Of a DNA stretch of 64,000 nucleotides, positions 46,017 to 56,690 are shown piece after piece (positions within the stretch are counted from its first letter, which is position 1; every line of letters begins with the position of its first letter). Where the stretch lies: NCBI GenBank assembly GCA_964520905.1, contig CAZFQL010000016.1, positions 1 through 64,000 on the forward strand, written 5' to 3'. A model generated the notes under the pieces. The model worked only from the letters and a program-made list of their open reading frames with translations. It did no database searches and was not told the origin of the DNA. The position numbers and the translations under genes were made by a program. This DNA is from JAGVIE01 sp964520905 (GTDB lineage: Bacteria; Bacteroidota; Ignavibacteria; UBA10030; SZUA-254).

Positions 46017-46450
46017 GGTTTGTTTTCTACCGGCAAATAAAAACGGCACCGATAGAGTGAAAAGAAATTCATTGAAATTATGTTACAAATTTACTGCTGA
46101 ACTGTCAAGATTGCTTTTATTAAATTTATCTAATAATTAAATTAATAGTGTTCTAACTAATTATCAATGGCGATATATTCATAATTTTTCTAATCTAATA
46201 GTTTTGATTTCTTCAAAAAATGATTTATATTTGCAATAATCATTAATCCAGTCCAATCGAATTATACCTTATTCGTTAAGACTTGAAATTGTTATCTCCT
46301 GATTTGGGGATAAAACATTGAGTTCTCGTTCAAAGACAACAAATTTCCAAAATTCTCAGAATATGTATTTTTATAACGGTCGTGAAATTAGATTTTGCAC
46401 ATTTATCATATCCATCCAACAAATCTCCTAAGGAATTATTGAGTATCTTA
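46017..46450. other. intergenic leader region
   Basis: AT-rich, with no gene. It contains the promoter at 46203-46233 and an implied 5' leader of about 210 nt for the following gene. A GTG-started reading frame from 46382 extends the gene but lacks a signal-peptide start. Confidence 0.6.
46203..46233 (+). promoter_or_regulatory. Bacteroidota-type promoter
   Basis: TTTG at 46203-46206, exactly 19 bp, TATATTTG at 46226-46233: a perfect fit to TTTG-N19-TAnnTTTG. It would drive 46451 and probably the genes following it. Confidence 0.75.
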
Positions 46451-48598
46451 ATGAAACATAAATTTATTCTGTTTTATTTCTTCATTTATTCCATTACTGT
46501 TTTTAGTCAGCAAGATGATGAATCAATTGGGTCGTTATCAAAGATAAATGACAAAGATCAACGCAAGGTTGTAAATGTTGGTAGTTTGCAACTCACAGTA
46601 ACCAATTACGGAACAATCGGTGCAAGAAATGCCTACTGGCCCGAACAATATTCAGCAGAATATCCCCGCGGATCGGGGATTGAACATCTCTACCAGGGTG
46701 GTGTATGGTTCGGCGCTTATTCTCGCCTTAGGGGACGCGCCGCTGTTTCTACCGGTGCAACAGACTGGTGTCTCAGCGGAGTTAGCGGAAGGCATTATGA
46801 GTTTACTTCGGAGGAAGGGTCCGGGATTATCAAAAGGTCAATCGATCCATTCTCAGGTTTACCAACCGATGGCGCTGTGAGTGAGCTGGATTTCGTTTGT
46901 GAATACACTGACAAATATGTGAGAGATCCGGTTACGGGCGATACTATACCATATCACTTACCTTTAGGTTTGACTGTAAAACAAGAAAGTTATGCATGGA
47001 ATTTACCCACAGCCGATTTTTTTGTAATACTAAGTTATACTTTCTATAACGAGGGATATAAAGATCCTTATTCACAAAAAGTTGTCATAGATACTCTGGA
47101 TTCAGTTTATGTCGGATTGTGGAACAATTTTGTCGTTAGGAATACTAACTTTGTCCGCCCGGGCAGTTCGGGATATTTCAATGTAGCCGCAGGATACGAT
47201 TCAGTAAGAAGGATGGCGTATGCATTCGATTTTGATGGAAACAATCAAGGTCCTCCGGCGAGCAGTTATATCGCTATGAGTCTACTTGGCGTGAGTCCTT
47301 TCCCAAAAACAATCGATTCACTTCGTGATTTGTCGACTAAAACATATTTTAACGCCTGGAAATTTAGAACTTCCGTAGGAGACCAAGAATTCTTTTCTCC
47401 GGCTCTTGACGATGAAGATATAAATCGATGGATGAATCGATATGCAAGAATGACAACTACCATGTCGGCTGCTAAAATTGCAACGCTTAGAACCGCGCCA
47501 AGCAATGCGACATTATTACTCTCTGCCGGACCTTTCACAACAATGTATCCTCACGATTCTCTGAAAGTTATATTCGCCATTGCTACTGCGAAAAAATATG
47601 GCCAGGATCACGCAAGATACGATTATCCGGAACAGAGAGCTACATTGTTTAGTAATCTTGGATGGGCGCAGAAAACTTATAACGGCGAAGACCTAAACGG
47701 TAATGATAGTCTTGACGAAGGCGAAGATTTTAACGGAGATGGAAAATTAACTCGCTACAGCGTATCCCAACCTCCACGACGTCCGAAGGTGCGCGCTGAA
47801 GTTGCAGATAATAGCGTGATAATTTATTGGGATAAAATTACATCTGAAGAGTCCGTAGATCCGGTCACACAAGCCAAGGATTTCGAAGGGTACAGAGTAT
47901 ATCGCAGTAATGCCGGGGTGGATATTACAACACCGGAAAATTTCCTTAGCGACATGGCTCTTGTAGCTGAGTACGATATCGATACAAATAATATCGGGTA
48001 TAATACAGGTTTTTCCAGAGTTAAATTAGCTGAACCTAAAACTTTTGCCGGGGATACTAATAAGTATTGGTATAGATTCCCGCCGGTTGATATGAATCTG
48101 ACTCACCTAAATGGCTGGCAGTATATGTATGGAGTCGCGGCTTTTGATACAGGAGCGCCGCCGGACAATGAAAGTCCTAAATCTATTGTAAGGGTTATCC
48201 CTGGTACTACGCCTAATTCAAATAAATCGACCGATATAGGTATTTATCCGAATCCTTATTATGCCAAAGCATATTGGGATGGCAGTACCGGTGGCGAGAG
48301 AAATAGAAAAATTATATTTTTTAATCTACCGGCGCGTTGTGAAATACGTATTTATACATTGGCTGGAGATATTGTTGCAACGATCGACCATGATGCATCG
48401 ACATACGATGGATCGGATATAGACTGGTTCACTAAATTTGAAACGTTACTCGCTCCTCCTCAGTTTTCGGGCGGTGAACATGCGTGGGATTTGATATCAC
48501 GGTACGATCAAGCCATTGCAACCGGCTTGTATCTCGTTTCGGTAAAAGATAATGAAACGGGCGATGTTCGAATAGGAAAATTTTTGGTAGTTAAATAA
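46451..48598 (+). CDS. secreted protein with variant T9SS-type tail
   Basis: 715 residues from ATG 46451, chosen because MKHKFILFYFFIYSITVFSQ is a signal peptide; the frame is open upstream to GTG 46382. Features: an EF-like acidic loop (DLNGNDSLDEGEDFNGDGK), an FN3-like domain (RPKVRAEVADNSVIIYWDK ... FEGYRVYRS) shared with 21083, and a C-terminal IYPNPYYAKAYWDG ... GKFLVVK sorting-like domain of the NPY type. Probably exported to the surface. Function unknown. It heads a run of secreted-protein genes up to 61826. Confidence 0.75.
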   Translation: MKHKFILFYFFIYSITVFSQQDDESIGSLSKINDKDQRKVVNVGSLQLTVTNYGTIGARNAYWPEQYSAEYPRGSGIEHLYQGGVWFGAYSRLRGRAAVSTGATDWCLSGVSGRHYEFTSEEGSGIIKRSIDPFSGLPTDGAVSELDFVCEYTDKYVRDPVTGDTIPYHLPLGLTVKQESYAWNLPTADFFVILSYTFYNEGYKDPYSQKVVIDTLDSVYVGLWNNFVVRNTNFVRPGSSGYFNVAAGYDSVRRMAYAFDFDGNNQGPPASSYIAMSLLGVSPFPKTIDSLRDLSTKTYFNAWKFRTSVGDQEFFSPALDDEDINRWMNRYARMTTTMSAAKIATLRTAPSNATLLLSAGPFTTMYPHDSLKVIFAIATAKKYGQDHARYDYPEQRATLFSNLGWAQKTYNGEDLNGNDSLDEGEDFNGDGKLTRYSVSQPPRRPKVRAEVADNSVIIYWDKITSEESVDPVTQAKDFEGYRVYRSNAGVDITTPENFLSDMALVAEYDIDTNNIGYNTGFSRVKLAEPKTFAGDTNKYWYRFPPVDMNLTHLNGWQYMYGVAAFDTGAPPDNESPKSIVRVIPGTTPNSNKSTDIGIYPNPYYAKAYWDGSTGGERNRKIIFFNLPARCEIRIYTLAGDIVATIDHDASTYDGSDIDWFTKFETLLAPPQFSGGEHAWDLISRYDQAIATGLYLVSVKDNETGDVRIGKFLVVK

Positions 48599-48656
48599 TC
48601 TATAATCACGATGAAATATTATTTTTAATTTTATCATATAAAAAAGGAGATTTACA

Positions 48657-50885
48657 ATGAAGGTTTTGTTAAGAGTTCTATTAATGATATTTGTCTTGGC
48701 GACTATCGCCGACGCACAGTATCCTTACCGCAACATACGTGATATTCAGTATCGACCAAATGATTCATTGTTAGTTGCCGACCAGCTTCAAAATGTCGGC
48801 TCAAGGTGGACTTTGCAAGGTGCAAATTATTTTGGAGATACCGTTAAAATTGTCGGTGTGTGTGTGATACCTGCTAAAGTTTTTACTTACACATCTATCG
48901 GTTATAATTTGGTACTTGCCGATACAGGATACAACGGTGCTTTTAGTCATATATTTGTAAGACCTAATCTAAGTTCTACAACCAATCCATCTGATTCCGT
49001 TTATTATGCTAATATGCTTGGAATCCAACCTGGAGACATTGTTGAGATTACAGGTCCAATTACTGAATTCCCTTCAATCTCCATGAATAGTATGTCTCAG
49101 ATAGTACCCATCAGAAGTTTATACTATGATATTATTGGTCAGCAGGAGCTGCCGCCGATAACTAAAACATCTGTTAGTGATTTTTACCTTGGTCTTATTC
49201 CAAGCACTTACCCTAATGGCGTCAGGTATTCGACCGGCGAACAATTCGAAGCCAAATATGTCGAATTAACAAATTTAACTGTTGCATCTATATTAAGTAC
49301 GAACTATGGTGTTATGCTTGTTGATGATTATGGAAACAACGTTGCAACGTATGATGCATCGAAATGGTTCACAACAAGACCTCATAAAGATCCATCATCA
49401 ACATATACTCATCCGCCGCAATATTCACGAATTGATACTTTGCGTGGTTGGATAACGCCCGTTTCAGGCCAAGAAAATAATTACGGCTATCGCATTGCTC
49501 CAGTATATCCGGGAGATATGGTTCTTGGGGTAAGCCGTCCGGCAATTTCAAGAGTGTACCGATATCCTGTGATAGTCCTGCCTGATAGCTCGCCAAGGAT
49601 AGAGGCAATAATTAGAAAGTTACCCTTAGGGGCGCCAATCGAAAGCCGTTTATTATTTTATAGTATTAATGATGGACCATTTAACATCGATACTTTAAGA
49701 CCAATCAGTAGCGATACTCTTTACAGTGCAACAATCCCAGCACAAGTAATCGGAACGAATGTTAAATATTTCATAAAAGTGGCTGATAATCTAGGTTATT
49801 ATTCTATTTCGGCGAACAGCGCAGGTGGATCTATCGGTTCAGATACATCTAAGGGATTTTATTTCTACAAAGTTACTGATGGTGTTCTGACTATTCGTGA
49901 CGTTCAGTATACACCCTATACGAATGGCAGGAGTCCATATGTTGGCGCAGTAACTACAATACGCGGCGTTGTTACTTCTGATACGAGCGACTATGGTCTT
50001 GCGCCAAAAAATAACCGTGGTGTAACTGTATGGCATATGCAATCCGGAAATGGACCGTTTAGCGGTCTGTGGTTCAATGGAATTATGGATACATTGTCAA
50101 CCCTGCAAAAAGGCGACAGTGTTGCTATAACTGGAACAATAACAGAATATCATAATTACACGAGTGATGTTACATGCCTCGATAATATCTCAGCAGTTGA
50201 AATATTATCTGTCGGAAATCCGATTCCTGATCCCGTTAAATTTACGACTGGAACATTCGGTCCTTTGGTGAGTAACGGAGATTTTAATGCCGAGCCGTGG
50301 GAAGGTATGTTGGTTGAATTCGATACTGTTGAGGTCACTAATCTGAATCCAACATTTAATGTATTTACTGAATATCTGGTTGATGATGGCACTGGTGAAA
50401 TAACTGTTTTAAGAGATGGCAAAAACACTTATTCCTCTTTTGCTGGGGACACATTAATTGATCCAACAACTACAATCCTCAAGGTGGGTGATAAGTTTGT
50501 TGGATTAAAAGGTATTCTGCACTACAGCTATAACCGGTACAAGATTGCGCCAAGAACAAACGCAGACTATGGCACATATCTGCCATTGGGCGTTGGTGAA
50601 GAAACTTTTAAACCTCTGCCGGTTGCTTACGAACTATCGAATAATTATCCGAACCCGTTCAATCCGAAGACCGTTATTGAGTATGGACTTCCCAGGGCGG
50701 ATTTTGTAACTCTTAAAGTTTACAATATTTTAGGACAGGAAGTCGCTACTTTGAAAAACGAAGCACAGAAAGCTGGTCGTTATCATGTTACATTCGACGG
50801 CTCGAAACTATCTTCTGGTATTTATTTCTATCGTTTACAAACAAGTAATTTCAATCAAGTTAAAAAAATGATGTTAGTGAAGTAA
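48657..50885 (+). CDS. secreted OB-fold-like protein, T9SS cargo
   Basis: 742 residues with a strong AAGGAG site before the ATG. Signal peptide (to about residue 20, ending IADAQ). Two similar segments, IRDIQYRPNDS... and IRDVQYTPYTNGRSPYVG, each followed by PGDIVEITGPITEF or KGDSVAITGTITEY, look like YhcR/nuclease-associated OB-fold domains, but no nuclease domain follows. The end has NNYPNPFNPKTVIEYGLP and KKMMLVK, a standard T9SS type A tail. Function unknown. Confidence 0.8.
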   Translation: MKVLLRVLLMIFVLATIADAQYPYRNIRDIQYRPNDSLLVADQLQNVGSRWTLQGANYFGDTVKIVGVCVIPAKVFTYTSIGYNLVLADTGYNGAFSHIFVRPNLSSTTNPSDSVYYANMLGIQPGDIVEITGPITEFPSISMNSMSQIVPIRSLYYDIIGQQELPPITKTSVSDFYLGLIPSTYPNGVRYSTGEQFEAKYVELTNLTVASILSTNYGVMLVDDYGNNVATYDASKWFTTRPHKDPSSTYTHPPQYSRIDTLRGWITPVSGQENNYGYRIAPVYPGDMVLGVSRPAISRVYRYPVIVLPDSSPRIEAIIRKLPLGAPIESRLLFYSINDGPFNIDTLRPISSDTLYSATIPAQVIGTNVKYFIKVADNLGYYSISANSAGGSIGSDTSKGFYFYKVTDGVLTIRDVQYTPYTNGRSPYVGAVTTIRGVVTSDTSDYGLAPKNNRGVTVWHMQSGNGPFSGLWFNGIMDTLSTLQKGDSVAITGTITEYHNYTSDVTCLDNISAVEILSVGNPIPDPVKFTTGTFGPLVSNGDFNAEPWEGMLVEFDTVEVTNLNPTFNVFTEYLVDDGTGEITVLRDGKNTYSSFAGDTLIDPTTTILKVGDKFVGLKGILHYSYNRYKIAPRTNADYGTYLPLGVGEETFKPLPVAYELSNNYPNPFNPKTVIEYGLPRADFVTLKVYNILGQEVATLKNEAQKAGRYHVTFDGSKLSSGIYFYRLQTSNFNQVKKMMLVK

Positions 50886-52661
50886 ATGTCGAGAATATTC
50901 GTATCCGTAATATTTATCTTTCTGACGGCTCTCATATTTCTGAGCTGTCAGAAAGATAGCCCGGTGAATCCAAAACAGAACGTTCCACCTAAAACTTTCT
51001 TGTGGATTCAAATTGATACATCGAAACAACTCGCTCCGGTTATCAGCAGACAGTCGGTAAGATGGTGGGGCGAAGACCCTGATGGATTGGTGCAGGGCTA
51101 TCTGTTCGCTTTCTACAAAACCGATAGTGTACCCGGCAATCAAATCCCCGATACTTTGGGCTACACATGGGTGACGGCGAATGATAGTCTTGTTGCGTTT
51201 CCTTTGCTATCGGCGAAAGAGCGTTTCACTGTGATCGTCCGGGCTGTGGATAATACATTAAAAGAAAAAATCGATGTCGGTGGAATTGTAAGATTGAATC
51301 CACAGCCGTACTGGGACAAAAACCGCAACAATATTTATGACGGTGACGATTTACGGTTACCCAACTTGAAGTACGCTATCGACCCAACCGGTGCGACGCA
51401 GATTTTCTCCATAAAAAATTCACCGCCGACGGTTACATTTTCCAAAGATCCTTTTGATCCCACAAAAACCATTCAACAGCCGGATACGACGTATACAGTT
51501 GCAACATTTACTTGGGTAGGAGACGACATAGATGGTATTAATACTCTCAAGGCATACAGGATAAATCTTAACAATCCGGGTGATTCAGCTTCTTGGTTCG
51601 AGTTCTCATCTTCGCACACGATGGTAACATTAGAGGTCCCTCGATCAAGATCGGACGGCGCTACAGGAGTAGTCGATGCGGATGTTTACTCAGGGTCTTT
51701 CCCGATAATGAAAAAACTCGGAACCGTACAGGGGTTGCATCTCGATGATACGAACAAAATTTACCTTCAGGCGAAAGATTTGGCTGGTGAATACAGTCCT
51801 ATGGTTTCTTTGCCGGATGGAAATAATACCTGGTATGTTCGTAAACCAAATAGCAGTTTGCTTACAATTGTAAACTATGACCTGCCGGTACCGGACACAG
51901 CAATAATTCCTTTTTATCGATCTGCATTTGCAGCAATAGATACAATCTCTGGTGTATCCTACCCAAGAAATCTTGGAAATTTTGATGTACTGAATATTCG
52001 CAGGGGTACAACTGATAAAATTGTAGGTGAGTTAGTGCCGCCAAATCTCAATCCGGCATTTGTGAGAACGCTCATGCTGTATAAATACATTTTTTGGTTC
52101 ACAGATTATATACCCGATAATTGGACCCATGTACATTCGATAGCACAATATCCTTTATATCTTTACACAGGCGCTGGAGGTAAAGTTCTATATTCGACAC
52201 GCTTCGGATATTACCTCGGTGATCCGCGAGGTTCATTAGTCGATTTTGCCCCAGTCGATAGAATCATAGATACACTTTATTCCACACGTGTTCCGAATGA
52301 TTGGCCCATCGATCCGTCTTTTACGGATGCCGATTCCTTCCCCCGGCTGCGATTCACACCGACGTTAAACTCAGGCGGAGCATATACGATTTTTGTCAGA
52401 GATTTTGTGAAGGAAGCCGGAGCCGATTATATCTATTCAATACCTCCCGATACAACCATCACAATGCCCGGCACAACTCTTAAATGGCGTAAAAGAATAA
52501 ACATAGGAGTTATCGATGTGAATAGACAATTTGTCTTCCTGAGCATGCCTCTTCACATCATGAACGGTTATGTAAGAAAGTGGCCCTCAAAACCGCCGGG
52601 AGATGGACTTGGTGTTCCTGCTTTTCTCAAACGTGTTTTCATCGATGAATTCGGCGGATAA
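50886..52661 (+). CDS. lipoprotein, unknown function
   Basis: 591 residues beginning directly after the previous stop. Signal with lipobox LIFLSC and then QKDSPVNPKQ, typical of a surface or outer-membrane lipoprotein. Body contains WWGEDPDGLVQGYLF and VGDDIDGINTLKAYRINL, resembling Ig/FN3-type segments. It overlaps the next gene, a TonB receptor, by one base (TAATG), so the two are translationally coupled. It might be a surface partner of that receptor; it is not recognisably SusD. Confidence 0.75.
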   Translation: MSRIFVSVIFIFLTALIFLSCQKDSPVNPKQNVPPKTFLWIQIDTSKQLAPVISRQSVRWWGEDPDGLVQGYLFAFYKTDSVPGNQIPDTLGYTWVTANDSLVAFPLLSAKERFTVIVRAVDNTLKEKIDVGGIVRLNPQPYWDKNRNNIYDGDDLRLPNLKYAIDPTGATQIFSIKNSPPTVTFSKDPFDPTKTIQQPDTTYTVATFTWVGDDIDGINTLKAYRINLNNPGDSASWFEFSSSHTMVTLEVPRSRSDGATGVVDADVYSGSFPIMKKLGTVQGLHLDDTNKIYLQAKDLAGEYSPMVSLPDGNNTWYVRKPNSSLLTIVNYDLPVPDTAIIPFYRSAFAAIDTISGVSYPRNLGNFDVLNIRRGTTDKIVGELVPPNLNPAFVRTLMLYKYIFWFTDYIPDNWTHVHSIAQYPLYLYTGAGGKVLYSTRFGYYLGDPRGSLVDFAPVDRIIDTLYSTRVPNDWPIDPSFTDADSFPRLRFTPTLNSGGAYTIFVRDFVKEAGADYIYSIPPDTTITMPGTTLKWRKRINIGVIDVNRQFVFLSMPLHIMNGYVRKWPSKPPGDGLGVPAFLKRVFIDEFGG

Positions 52662-55618
52662 TGAAAAAATTGATATCGCATCGGAATAGATTTATGAGAG
52701 TTTATATTTCCATTATAATATTGCTTGCCTTCGTTCAACCGGCTTACCCGCAATCAAAAGGAACCATCAAGGGTACTGTCGTAGAAAAAACATCCGGTGA
52801 ACCACTTCCAAATGTGAATGTTGTTGTGAAGGGGACTTATTACGGCGCCGCTACGAACATCGAAGGGAATTTTACCATTGCGAATATTAATCCCGGATCA
52901 TATACCGTTGAAGTCAGTCTCATCGGCTACAAGACGATCCAATATACAGGCATAAAAGTAACCGAGGGAGAATCGACTACACTCAACGTCAAGATGGACG
53001 AAACCGTTCTTACATTGGGACAAGAGGTTGTCATCATTGGTGAAAAACCACTCTTCAATATCGAAGAAACATCGAGCCGGCGGTCGATTACAAGCGAAGA
53101 TATTCAGGTGACTGGTGTAAAAGACGTGAAGGATGTTGTCTCGCTTCAAACAGGAGTTGTACAATCGGATAACGAGATCCATATACGCGGCGGTCGTAGT
53201 TATGAAAATGCCTATCTCATCGACGGCATATCTGTTCAGGATCCTCTTGCAGGTCAGGGATTTGGTTTACAGATTGCTCCACAGGCAATAGCAGAGGTAG
53301 AAGTACTTACAGGCGGGTATAACGCTGAATATGGTCAGGCAACTTCCGGCGTTGTCAACATTACTACGAAAGAGGGCGCAAAAAATTATTCAGGCGCCGT
53401 GGCTCATAAAAGAGATCACTTTGGATTCAATCTTGGTGGTGGTTATTTATTTCCTTTTCGAAACAAGTTTAATGTAAACAACTCAGCAGATGTCCTTTCT
53501 AATTTTAATACTGATATTTATGAATTCAATCTAAGCGGACCGGAACCGATAACGACGTATGCTCTGCCGGCAATCGGATTGACAATTCCGGGAAGTCTAA
53601 GCTTCTTCTCAAATTTTTCCGCTAACTTTACCGATGGATATATGCGCTGGGTAGAAAAGATTGTCAATGGTAAGCCAGTCGGCTATGACGCATTTGCTCC
53701 GGACGGATTATATTCTACAATACTCGGCGGTACAAAATATTCACCGAGGAGAAGCAACAGCTATTCAGGTCTGGCAAAATTAACTTATAAACCTGAAGCA
53801 ACCATGAAATTATCATACGCGTTCAGCAAATCGATCCAGATCGATCAGAATTCACAAACTGTTCAGGCGACTCTCGATCGTGTAGAACCGAATCCCGGAT
53901 ACCAGTTTCTCTTTCAGAAAATTCCCGATAATGCGGCTACTTATACTCAGATAAACACCCAGCATAGTCTAAGTTGGACACACACTCTAAACACGAAAAC
54001 TTTTTATGAAGTGAAGATGAGTTTGTACACTGCTCATGTCCGCGGTGATGCAAATAAAAAAGCCACCGATCCCGATAAGCCCTTCGGTGATTATATCGAG
54101 CCGAAAGATATTGTTTCTTATCCGGTGGAATATTATTTCCCGAATCCCGGCTCAACAGATACCATCTATGTTATACCGGGGGATGGATTTTATGAATACG
54201 GAAGTCCGACTTCGTGGAGAGATCATTATCTGAAAGAATTTACCTTCAAGTTTGATTTTTCTACAACACCTACAGAAAAGCATAAAATAAAAGCAGGAAT
54301 AGAAACTCGGTTTCAAGAGATGCAATTGATCGATATTATACAGCCATGGGTGAGGCCGCTCGGGTTCGATAATGATATCTATAAAGTATTTCCGGCGTAC
54401 GGCGCTCTTTATGGCCAAGATGGAATAACAATGAGCGGGATGATCTTGAATTTCGGTTTACGTCTTGATTATTGGATCCCAGGCAAATATGTGGATGATG
54501 CGATCGAATCCGGGGCGGCAGTCCTTGTTCCGCAGGCAATAAAAGATCAATACACAAAAGATAGTTATAAATGGTTCGGAAGATATTGGAAAGCGCGCAT
54601 AAGTCCGCGACTTGGAATTTCACATCCTATCACGGATAACCAAACGCTCTTTTTCTCGTATGGACATTTTTCAAAACTGCCAAGACCGCAATTTGTTTAC
54701 TCCAAGCTCGGCGGAACAAAATCCCGTTCATCGTTCCAGACAATCGGCAATCCAAATCTAAATCCCGAGACTACTGTAGCATATGAACTCGGTCTCAGAA
54801 ATCAGCTTACAGAGAATGATGTTTTTTCGGTAACTGCATACTACAAAGATATCTTCGATTACATAACCGCAAAACAATTTCGCGCTATTATATCGGGTAC
54901 GACGCGCGGTTTATACACAATTTATATTAACCAGGATTATGCCCGTATTCGCGGTATTGAGTTGGAGTATAAAACACGAATCGGAAAAATGTTCAGAGCG
55001 ACATTATCTGGTTCTTACAGCATTGCTACCGGAAAAAGTTCTGCCGCAAACGAAAACGTTTACAACATCCAGCAGGGCGTAGAAGAGAATCTGAAAGAAA
55101 ATTATGTGGTATGGGACAGACCATGGCAGGCGTCGGCAAATCTGAATTTTAATATTCCCAAAAACGATCCTCTATTCGCATTCGGAAGAGGCATTCTCGA
55201 TGATTACAATGTTTACATCCGGTTATTTTTCCAATCGGGAAAGAGATATACGCCACAGAAGTTTTATCGTTATAATCCAACGACCGGAAGACCTGAGTAC
55301 CAGTCTGATCGAACAAAGCTTTACGGAGAAATCGGAAGCAATTGGTTCTATACTGACCTGAACTTTGAAAAATATTTATCCTTTGATTTTATAAAATTAG
55401 TTTTAAGCTTAGAAATCCAGAATGTTTTCAATAATAAAAATTCTCAGATAATCAATCCAATAACCGGAACCGCATATGAATACGGTCAAGTAACGCCAAC
55501 AGATTGGAACGATCCGTTATATCCGGATTTAACCGCGCCGTTGGAGCCATATCCATATAATCCGGCTCGTTATCTTAATCCCCGCACATTCAAACTCGGT
55601 TTATCTTTAAGGTTCTAA
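52661..55618 (+). CDS. TonB-dependent receptor, unknown substrate
   Basis: 985 residues: signal peptide (about 1-30), carboxypeptidase-regulatory-like domain (KGTIKGTVVEKTSGEPLPNVN), plug with IHIRGGRSYENAYLIDGISVQDP and YNAEYGQATSGVVNITTKEG, and a barrel ending LGLSLRF with terminal Phe. Same architecture as the receptor at 18315. A PorV-like gene follows 12 bp later, repeating the receptor plus barrel pattern of the starch locus. No substrate clue is nearby. Confidence 0.88.
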   Translation: MKKLISHRNRFMRVYISIIILLAFVQPAYPQSKGTIKGTVVEKTSGEPLPNVNVVVKGTYYGAATNIEGNFTIANINPGSYTVEVSLIGYKTIQYTGIKVTEGESTTLNVKMDETVLTLGQEVVIIGEKPLFNIEETSSRRSITSEDIQVTGVKDVKDVVSLQTGVVQSDNEIHIRGGRSYENAYLIDGISVQDPLAGQGFGLQIAPQAIAEVEVLTGGYNAEYGQATSGVVNITTKEGAKNYSGAVAHKRDHFGFNLGGGYLFPFRNKFNVNNSADVLSNFNTDIYEFNLSGPEPITTYALPAIGLTIPGSLSFFSNFSANFTDGYMRWVEKIVNGKPVGYDAFAPDGLYSTILGGTKYSPRRSNSYSGLAKLTYKPEATMKLSYAFSKSIQIDQNSQTVQATLDRVEPNPGYQFLFQKIPDNAATYTQINTQHSLSWTHTLNTKTFYEVKMSLYTAHVRGDANKKATDPDKPFGDYIEPKDIVSYPVEYYFPNPGSTDTIYVIPGDGFYEYGSPTSWRDHYLKEFTFKFDFSTTPTEKHKIKAGIETRFQEMQLIDIIQPWVRPLGFDNDIYKVFPAYGALYGQDGITMSGMILNFGLRLDYWIPGKYVDDAIESGAAVLVPQAIKDQYTKDSYKWFGRYWKARISPRLGISHPITDNQTLFFSYGHFSKLPRPQFVYSKLGGTKSRSSFQTIGNPNLNPETTVAYELGLRNQLTENDVFSVTAYYKDIFDYITAKQFRAIISGTTRGLYTIYINQDYARIRGIELEYKTRIGKMFRATLSGSYSIATGKSSAANENVYNIQQGVEENLKENYVVWDRPWQASANLNFNIPKNDPLFAFGRGILDDYNVYIRLFFQSGKRYTPQKFYRYNPTTGRPEYQSDRTKLYGEIGSNWFYTDLNFEKYLSFDFIKLVLSLEIQNVFNNKNSQIINPITGTAYEYGQVTPTDWNDPLYPDLTAPLEPYPYNPARYLNPRTFKLGLSLRF

Positions 55619-55630
55619 GGCATCAGGAAA

Positions 55631-56683
55631 ATGATTATTATGAAAGTTAAAAAGATAATAGAGAGATTGATGAAGTTTAGATATAGCATACTTGTAATTA
55701 TTCTACTAATGCTCGATGCGCAACTCAACGCACAATTGATTCCCAATTTAGGCGGACAGCGTGTAGGCATATCGGCTTTCCAGTTTCTTAAAATCGGCGT
55801 CGGTGCGCGTGCAACTGCATTGGGTGAATCGTTTGTGGCTATAGGCAACGATGCATCATCACTCTATTGGAATCCCGCAGGATTATTACAAGCCGATGGA
55901 AACCAAGTGATCTTGTCGCATACCCAGTATGTTGCAGATATTAAGCATGAATTCCTCGGAGCAACTTATAAATTGACTCCATCGGATATTGTCGGAGTCA
56001 GTATCATTTCTCTATCGATGAACGATATGCCTGTAACAAACGAAACAAACCCGCACGGAACAGGGGAGATGTTTAAATACGGCGACCTCGCTATCGGTGT
56101 AACATACGCAAGGCAGTTAACGGATCAATTCAGCTTCGGCACGACTATCAAATACATTGAAGAGACTCTCGATATTCTAAAAATGCGGAGTGTGTTGGTA
56201 GATATCGGAACATATTATTGGACTGGTTTGGGAACCGTACGGTTTGCAGTTGTTGTAACGAATTTTGGCGGAGACGTATCGCCATCGGGTAGTGTGAACC
56301 TTTTCGAGGATTCTACAATTACTAATTTCCAATCATTCTCACCACCGACTTTATTCAAAGTCGGTATCGCATTCGAACCATATCAAACTGAATTGCACAA
56401 AGTAACATCATCGCTCCAGTTAAATCACCCTAATGATAACGTTGAGAATATAAGATTGGGCACTGAATATACATGGAACGATTTATTATCTCTTAGAGTC
56501 GGTTTGAAGCGCACATTCGGAGAGCAATTGCTCGGAAAGGACGGCTCTTCCGAAGACGATTTTACCTGTGGCTTCGGAGTCAAGGTGCCGGTAAGTTTTT
56601 CAAAAATGAATGTCGATTACAGTTTTGCCAACTTCAACAGGTTGGGCGGCGTACACAGAATTTCTTTATTGTTCACTTACTAA
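55631..56683 (+). CDS. PorV/PorQ-family outer-membrane barrel protein
   Basis: 350 residues. After a signal region (several ATGs between 55631 and 55670 could serve), the family block FLKIGVGARATALGESFVAIGNDASSLYWNPAG appears, split here across 20-residue pieces in the protein at about 46-80. It ends RISLLFTY. It is a paralogue of 24710 and is probably in one operon with the TonB receptor and the following lipoprotein. Confidence 0.82.
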   Translation: MIIMKVKKIIERLMKFRYSILVIILLMLDAQLNAQLIPNLGGQRVGISAFQFLKIGVGARATALGESFVAIGNDASSLYWNPAGLLQADGNQVILSHTQYVADIKHEFLGATYKLTPSDIVGVSIISLSMNDMPVTNETNPHGTGEMFKYGDLAIGVTYARQLTDQFSFGTTIKYIEETLDILKMRSVLVDIGTYYWTGLGTVRFAVVVTNFGGDVSPSGSVNLFEDSTITNFQSFSPPTLFKVGIAFEPYQTELHKVTSSLQLNHPNDNVENIRLGTEYTWNDLLSLRVGLKRTFGEQLLGKDGSSEDDFTCGFGVKVPVSFSKMNVDYSFANFNRLGGVHRISLLFTY

Positions 56684-56690
56684 AAGATTT

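Noticed and set aside
46382..46450. GTG start 23 codons upstream of 46451
   Set aside because: The upstream peptide is not signal-like, whereas the protein from 46451 begins with a clear signal peptide.
50886..52661. SusD homologue upstream of the second TonB receptor
   Set aside because: The lipoprotein precedes the receptor and shows Ig/FN3-like beta segments, with no helical TPR-like SusD features.
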